5,482 bases of DNA. Source: Chloroflexota bacterium (GTDB lineage Bacteria > Chloroflexota > Limnocylindria > QHBO01). The notes beneath the pieces are model-generated. The model saw only the letters and a list, made by a program, of their open reading frames with translations, was not told where the DNA came from and did no database searches. The translations under genes and the position numbers were made by a program. Positions 5,480 to 5,482 of the stretch are shown piece after piece; position 1 is the stretch's first letter; each line of letters starts with the position of its first letter. The stretch covers positions 5,942-11,423 of the forward strand of contig VBJX01000080.1 of the NCBI GenBank assembly GCA_005879775.1, read 5' to 3'.

Positions 5480-5482
5480 GGG

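Noticed and set aside
1..5482. A defence system, mobile element or CRISPR array
   Set aside because: No integrase, transposase, terminal repeats, direct-repeat array or nuclease motifs are visible; the content is a transporter operon plus ordinary uncharacterised genes with uniform base composition.

Overview
The window looks like chromosomal DNA from a high-GC bacterium (about two thirds G+C by eye). The genes are tightly packed and all lie on the minus strand, so transcription runs from high to low coordinates. No mobile element, tRNA, rRNA or CRISPR array is visible. Three of the likely transcription starts have a TATCMT box 7-10 bases before the start codon and no Shine-Dalgarno sequence, which suggests leaderless mRNAs. 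That habit, the high GC and the lipoprotein-type binding protein fit a monoderm such as a Chloroflexota or Actinomycetota lineage. The taxon is an inference; no marker gene is present.

Right part (5482 down to 1889): a complete osmoprotectant (quaternary amine) ABC importer of the OpuC/OsmVWXY type. The order is ATPase with two C-terminal CBS domains, permease 1, permease 2, then substrate-binding lipoprotein. The first three genes are translationally coupled (a 4-base ATGA overlap, then a 1-base gap). The binding-protein gene follows a 76-77 base leader and has a strong Shine-Dalgarno, fitting the usual need for more binding protein than membrane complex. The lipoprotein should capture a ligand such as glycine betaine, choline or carnitine outside the membrane and deliver it to the two-permease channel. 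The ATPase powers uptake, and its CBS pair and acidic tail probably gate activity by ionic strength or a nucleotide.

Junction (1892-1821): a long GC-rich hairpin, probably the importer terminator, abuts a TATCCT box just before the next gene.

Left part (1821 down to 1): a DUF1684 protein, a small membrane-anchored zinc-ribbon protein, and a TPM-domain protein cut by the window edge. The first two are 7 bases apart and probably co-transcribed. The TPM gene follows after 34 bases and carries its own TATCCT-N7-ATG signal. None of the three has a clear functional link to osmoprotectant uptake. The whole window is accounted for; no gene-free stretch exceeds about 80 bases.
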